Assembly (NCBI GenBank): GCA_030672305.1
Contig: DAOVGR010000004.1
Location: 17,567-81,566, forward strand
DNA length: 64,000 bases
Direction: 5' to 3'
DNA from: Thermoplasmatales archaeon
GTDB lineage: Archaea > Thermoplasmatota > E2 > DHVEG-1
In this document: positions 63,821 to 64,000 of the stretch, piece by piece
Layout: each line of letters begins with the position of its first letter
How positions within the stretch are numbered: position 1 is the stretch's first letter
Notes under the pieces: model-generated
Seen by the model: the letters and a program-made list of their open reading frames with translations, nothing else
Told to the model about the DNA's origin: nothing
Database searches by the model: none
Translations under genes and position numbers: made by a program

Positions 63821-64000
63821 TTTTTTAATATTTTTCTGATATTGAAATCTTATATTTCGACTACAGTAGTTCGGCAAGCTAGAATTTGATTAACTCAAAT
63901 TTATTTTTTAGATAACAATTATTTGAATGTGTATGATATGAGTACAATTTGGGATATAGATGCACTCACCTCATACACAACTTGATATCCGCAAACATAT
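63821..64000. other. Window end, intergenic with one inverted repeat
   Basis: 180 bases with no supported gene. GTGTATGA (63929-63936) and TCATACAC (63971-63978) form an eight-base inverted repeat with a 34-base spacer. Its role is unknown and the sequence is cut by the window end. Confidence 0.4.

Noticed and set aside
1..64000. CRISPR arrays or insertion sequences
   Set aside because: No regular direct-repeat/spacer pattern and no transposase frame was found on either strand.

Overview
The window reads as chromosomal DNA of an AT-rich euryarchaeon. Archaeal markers include translation factor aEF1B, isopentenyl phosphate kinase followed by a type 2 IPP isomerase, an archaeal-type GluRS, KptA, DUF357, a SAM hydroxide adenosyltransferase and stand-alone Lrp/AsnC ligand-binding (RAM) domains. 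Promoters have TATA boxes of the TTTAAATA/TTTATATA type and several starts look leaderless. The surface-protein style (short 'K-K-I-[IL]-G-[IV]' signal peptides, PKD domains, a conserved C-terminal tail) reminds me of uncultured Thermoplasmatota such as the marine benthic group D lineages. That placement is inference from memory, not from a search.

Layout. 0-5 kb: end of a RAM-domain gene, a DMT transporter-RAM fusion, purF with a small winged-helix partner, a zinc ribbon protein, SAM hydrolase and DUF357. 5-25.4 kb: an accessory surface-protein region. It holds a 1411-residue probable major surface protein, then nine genes for secreted proteins and small neighbours. Five of the secreted proteins share the architecture signal peptide - variable module - PKD - conserved 'PRxR...FP...LL' tail. 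The variable modules include a tandem SagB-like nitroreductase, a LamG lectin fold, a LanC-like cyclase fold with complete zinc and His motifs, and beta-propellers. Three copies of an ~80-nt structured RNA and one unrelated ~100-nt structured RNA lie between these genes.

25.7-30.9 kb: HTH regulator plus RND exporter operon, a membrane kinase-like gene with rpiA, and kptA. 30.9-32.2 kb: a HEPN-MNT toxin-antitoxin pair with paired operators, between a tRNA-Lys 5' fragment and an intact tRNA-Lys(CTT). 32.9-40 kb: glycogen/alpha-glucan metabolism (two GT-B synthase-like genes, a GH57 enzyme, a debranching enzyme and a convergent phosphorylase). 40.4-45 kb: an isoprenoid operon (ipk-fni-prenyl synthase) ending in gltX. 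45-48.3 kb: a membrane-tethered tandem HTH regulator, an MFS carrier, aEF1B with a zinc-ribbon partner, the decayed start of a surface gene and a lipoprotein.

48.4-55 kb: envelope assembly (LPG-synthase/YbhN-type flippase, radical SAM protein, GT4 and GT28-like glycosyltransferases, GT-C-type membrane transferase). 55-64 kb: pyrF, a candidate three-way-junction RNA, and a 2491-residue secreted protein.

The strongest candidates for something undescribed are: (1) the shared C-terminal tail and the surface display of RiPP-enzyme folds (LanC and SagB types) that carry it; (2) the three-copy RNA family interleaved with those genes, with paired-base covariation and its own TATA boxes; (3) a promoter class shared by surface genes, one of which appears to start at AUA.
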